Positions 13,000 through 13,414 of a stretch of DNA of 13,414 nucleotides are shown piece after piece (within the stretch, counting starts at the first letter, position 1; every line of letters begins with the position of its first letter). The notes below the pieces were generated by a model, which ran no database searches, had not been told where the DNA came from, and saw only the letters and a list, made by a program, of their open reading frames with translations. The position numbers were made by a program, and so were the translations under genes. This DNA comes from an uncultured Clostridia bacterium (lineage in GTDB: Bacteria > Bacillota > Clostridia > Christensenellales > UBA1242): the NCBI GenBank assembly GCA_947589615.1, contig CANQBU010000023.1, forward strand, positions 1-13,414, in the 5' to 3' direction.

Positions 13000-13414
13000 T
13001 TAATATTTTCTAATTACCCCGCATGCTATTTTTTGTCCCGAATCGCCAGAAGGTTGAGATTTAAAGTCGTCGACATCTTCATGAATAACAACAACCTTTC
13101 CTATTATCTCGTTTATATCAAGGCGTTGGGTGAAAAATATTTGCCATGCATCGCCATCATTTGAAAACAGTGGTGGCATATCGCCAGCATGCATAGGATG
13201 AGCAGAAGAGGAAGGATTATAATGTCCGCCAGTGTTTTGAAAATTGTCCCCACAATCTTCACCTTCATGAACATGAAAAGCAAAAATATTGGTTTTGGTT
13301 TTAGGCAGCCCCTCAATATCAGCCATTACAATTATACCTCGTGGCACACTATAAAATTCGACATTCCCACTGATTTTGCTCTTTTCATCACCCTTTATTA
13401 TTGATACTTCATTT
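13000..13414 (-). CDS. sodC: Cu/Zn superoxide dismutase, 5' end cut by window edge
   Basis: Dismutates superoxide to hydrogen peroxide and oxygen. The frame is open from the TAA at 13002-13000 to the window edge, giving 137 visible residues. An internal GTG at 13347 is not the start, because the upstream in-frame residues (SIIKGDEKSKISGNVEFYS) are the usual first beta-strands of the family; any signal peptide lies outside. Metal ligands are all present: HVHEG (two Cu His), GGHYNP (bridging His), HPMHAGDMPPL (Zn His and Asp), VVIHEDVDDF (last Cu His), and ACGVI with the C-terminal Cys that normally bonds the Cys in EDCGDNF. QPSGDSGQKIACG carries Lys where the catalytic Arg usually stands, a conservative change that may lower activity. 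Bacterial members are normally exported. Its promoter is not visible. Confidence 0.92.
   Translation of the reverse strand, partial: NEVSIIKGDEKSKISGNVEFYSVPRGIIVMADIEGLPKTKTNIFAFHVHEGEDCGDNFQNTGGHYNPSSSAHPMHAGDMPPLFSNDGDAWQIFFTQRLDINEIIGKVVVIHEDVDDFKSQPSGDSGQKIACGVIRKY

Noticed and set aside
1..13414. Absence of TGA stop codons as sign of an alternative genetic code
   Set aside because: Trp is encoded by TGG and no gene carries in-frame TGA; absence among 15 stops is not surprising in AT-rich DNA.

Overview
The window reads as chromosomal DNA of a low-GC Gram-positive bacterium, most likely an anaerobic clostridial-type Firmicute. The reasons are the AT-rich sequence, the strong AGGAGG-type ribosome binding sites, several near-consensus sigma-A promoters with exact 17-base spacers, short U-tailed terminators, and an ABC-F protein of the Lsa/Vga kind. 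The genetic code is standard: Trp is TGG, and the 15 full-length or 3'-complete genes end in TAA (12) or TAG (3), never TGA. No phage, IS or CRISPR is visible.

Layout. 1-915 (-): two tandem copies of a small protein of unknown function behind one strong promoter, the downstream copy cut by the window edge. 980-1270 (+): a small ferritin-like protein, convergent with an M20/M28-type zinc peptidase (1380-2234, -), with a shared hairpin terminator between them. 2504-4265 (-): an ABC-F ribosome-protection ATPase with a complete attenuation leader (promoter, 8-codon leader peptide, three competing RNA pairings, intrinsic terminator). 4282-5947 (-): a 2H phosphoesterase (LigT-like) and a YdcK-like beta-helix protein. 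6108-6815 (+): a calcineurin-type phosphoesterase whose promoter implies a leaderless mRNA. 6816-7026: no gene, three stacked hairpins. 7027-10169 (-): dus, pgk, tpiA and tRNA-Leu(CAG) in a row, linking tRNA dihydrouridylation and two glycolytic enzymes; the dus promoter again implies a leaderless mRNA. 10207-10776 (-) and 10879-11547 (+): divergent unknowns, the second probably exported. 11607-12368 (+): an inositol-monophosphatase-family enzyme. 12503-12937 (-): an unknown protein behind a perfect consensus promoter. 13000-13414 (-): a Cu/Zn superoxide dismutase running off the window.

Most genes are single transcription units with their own promoter and terminator. The clearest working systems are the drug-responsive leader of the ABC-F gene, the dus-pgk-tpiA-tRNA unit, and two scattered oxidative-stress genes (ferritin-like, SOD). 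The best unusual signals are the ABC-F attenuator, two genes with identical leaderless geometry (-10 box six bases before ATG), and a tRNA promoter whose -10 box lies inside the preceding terminator hairpin so that its own transcript escapes that terminator.
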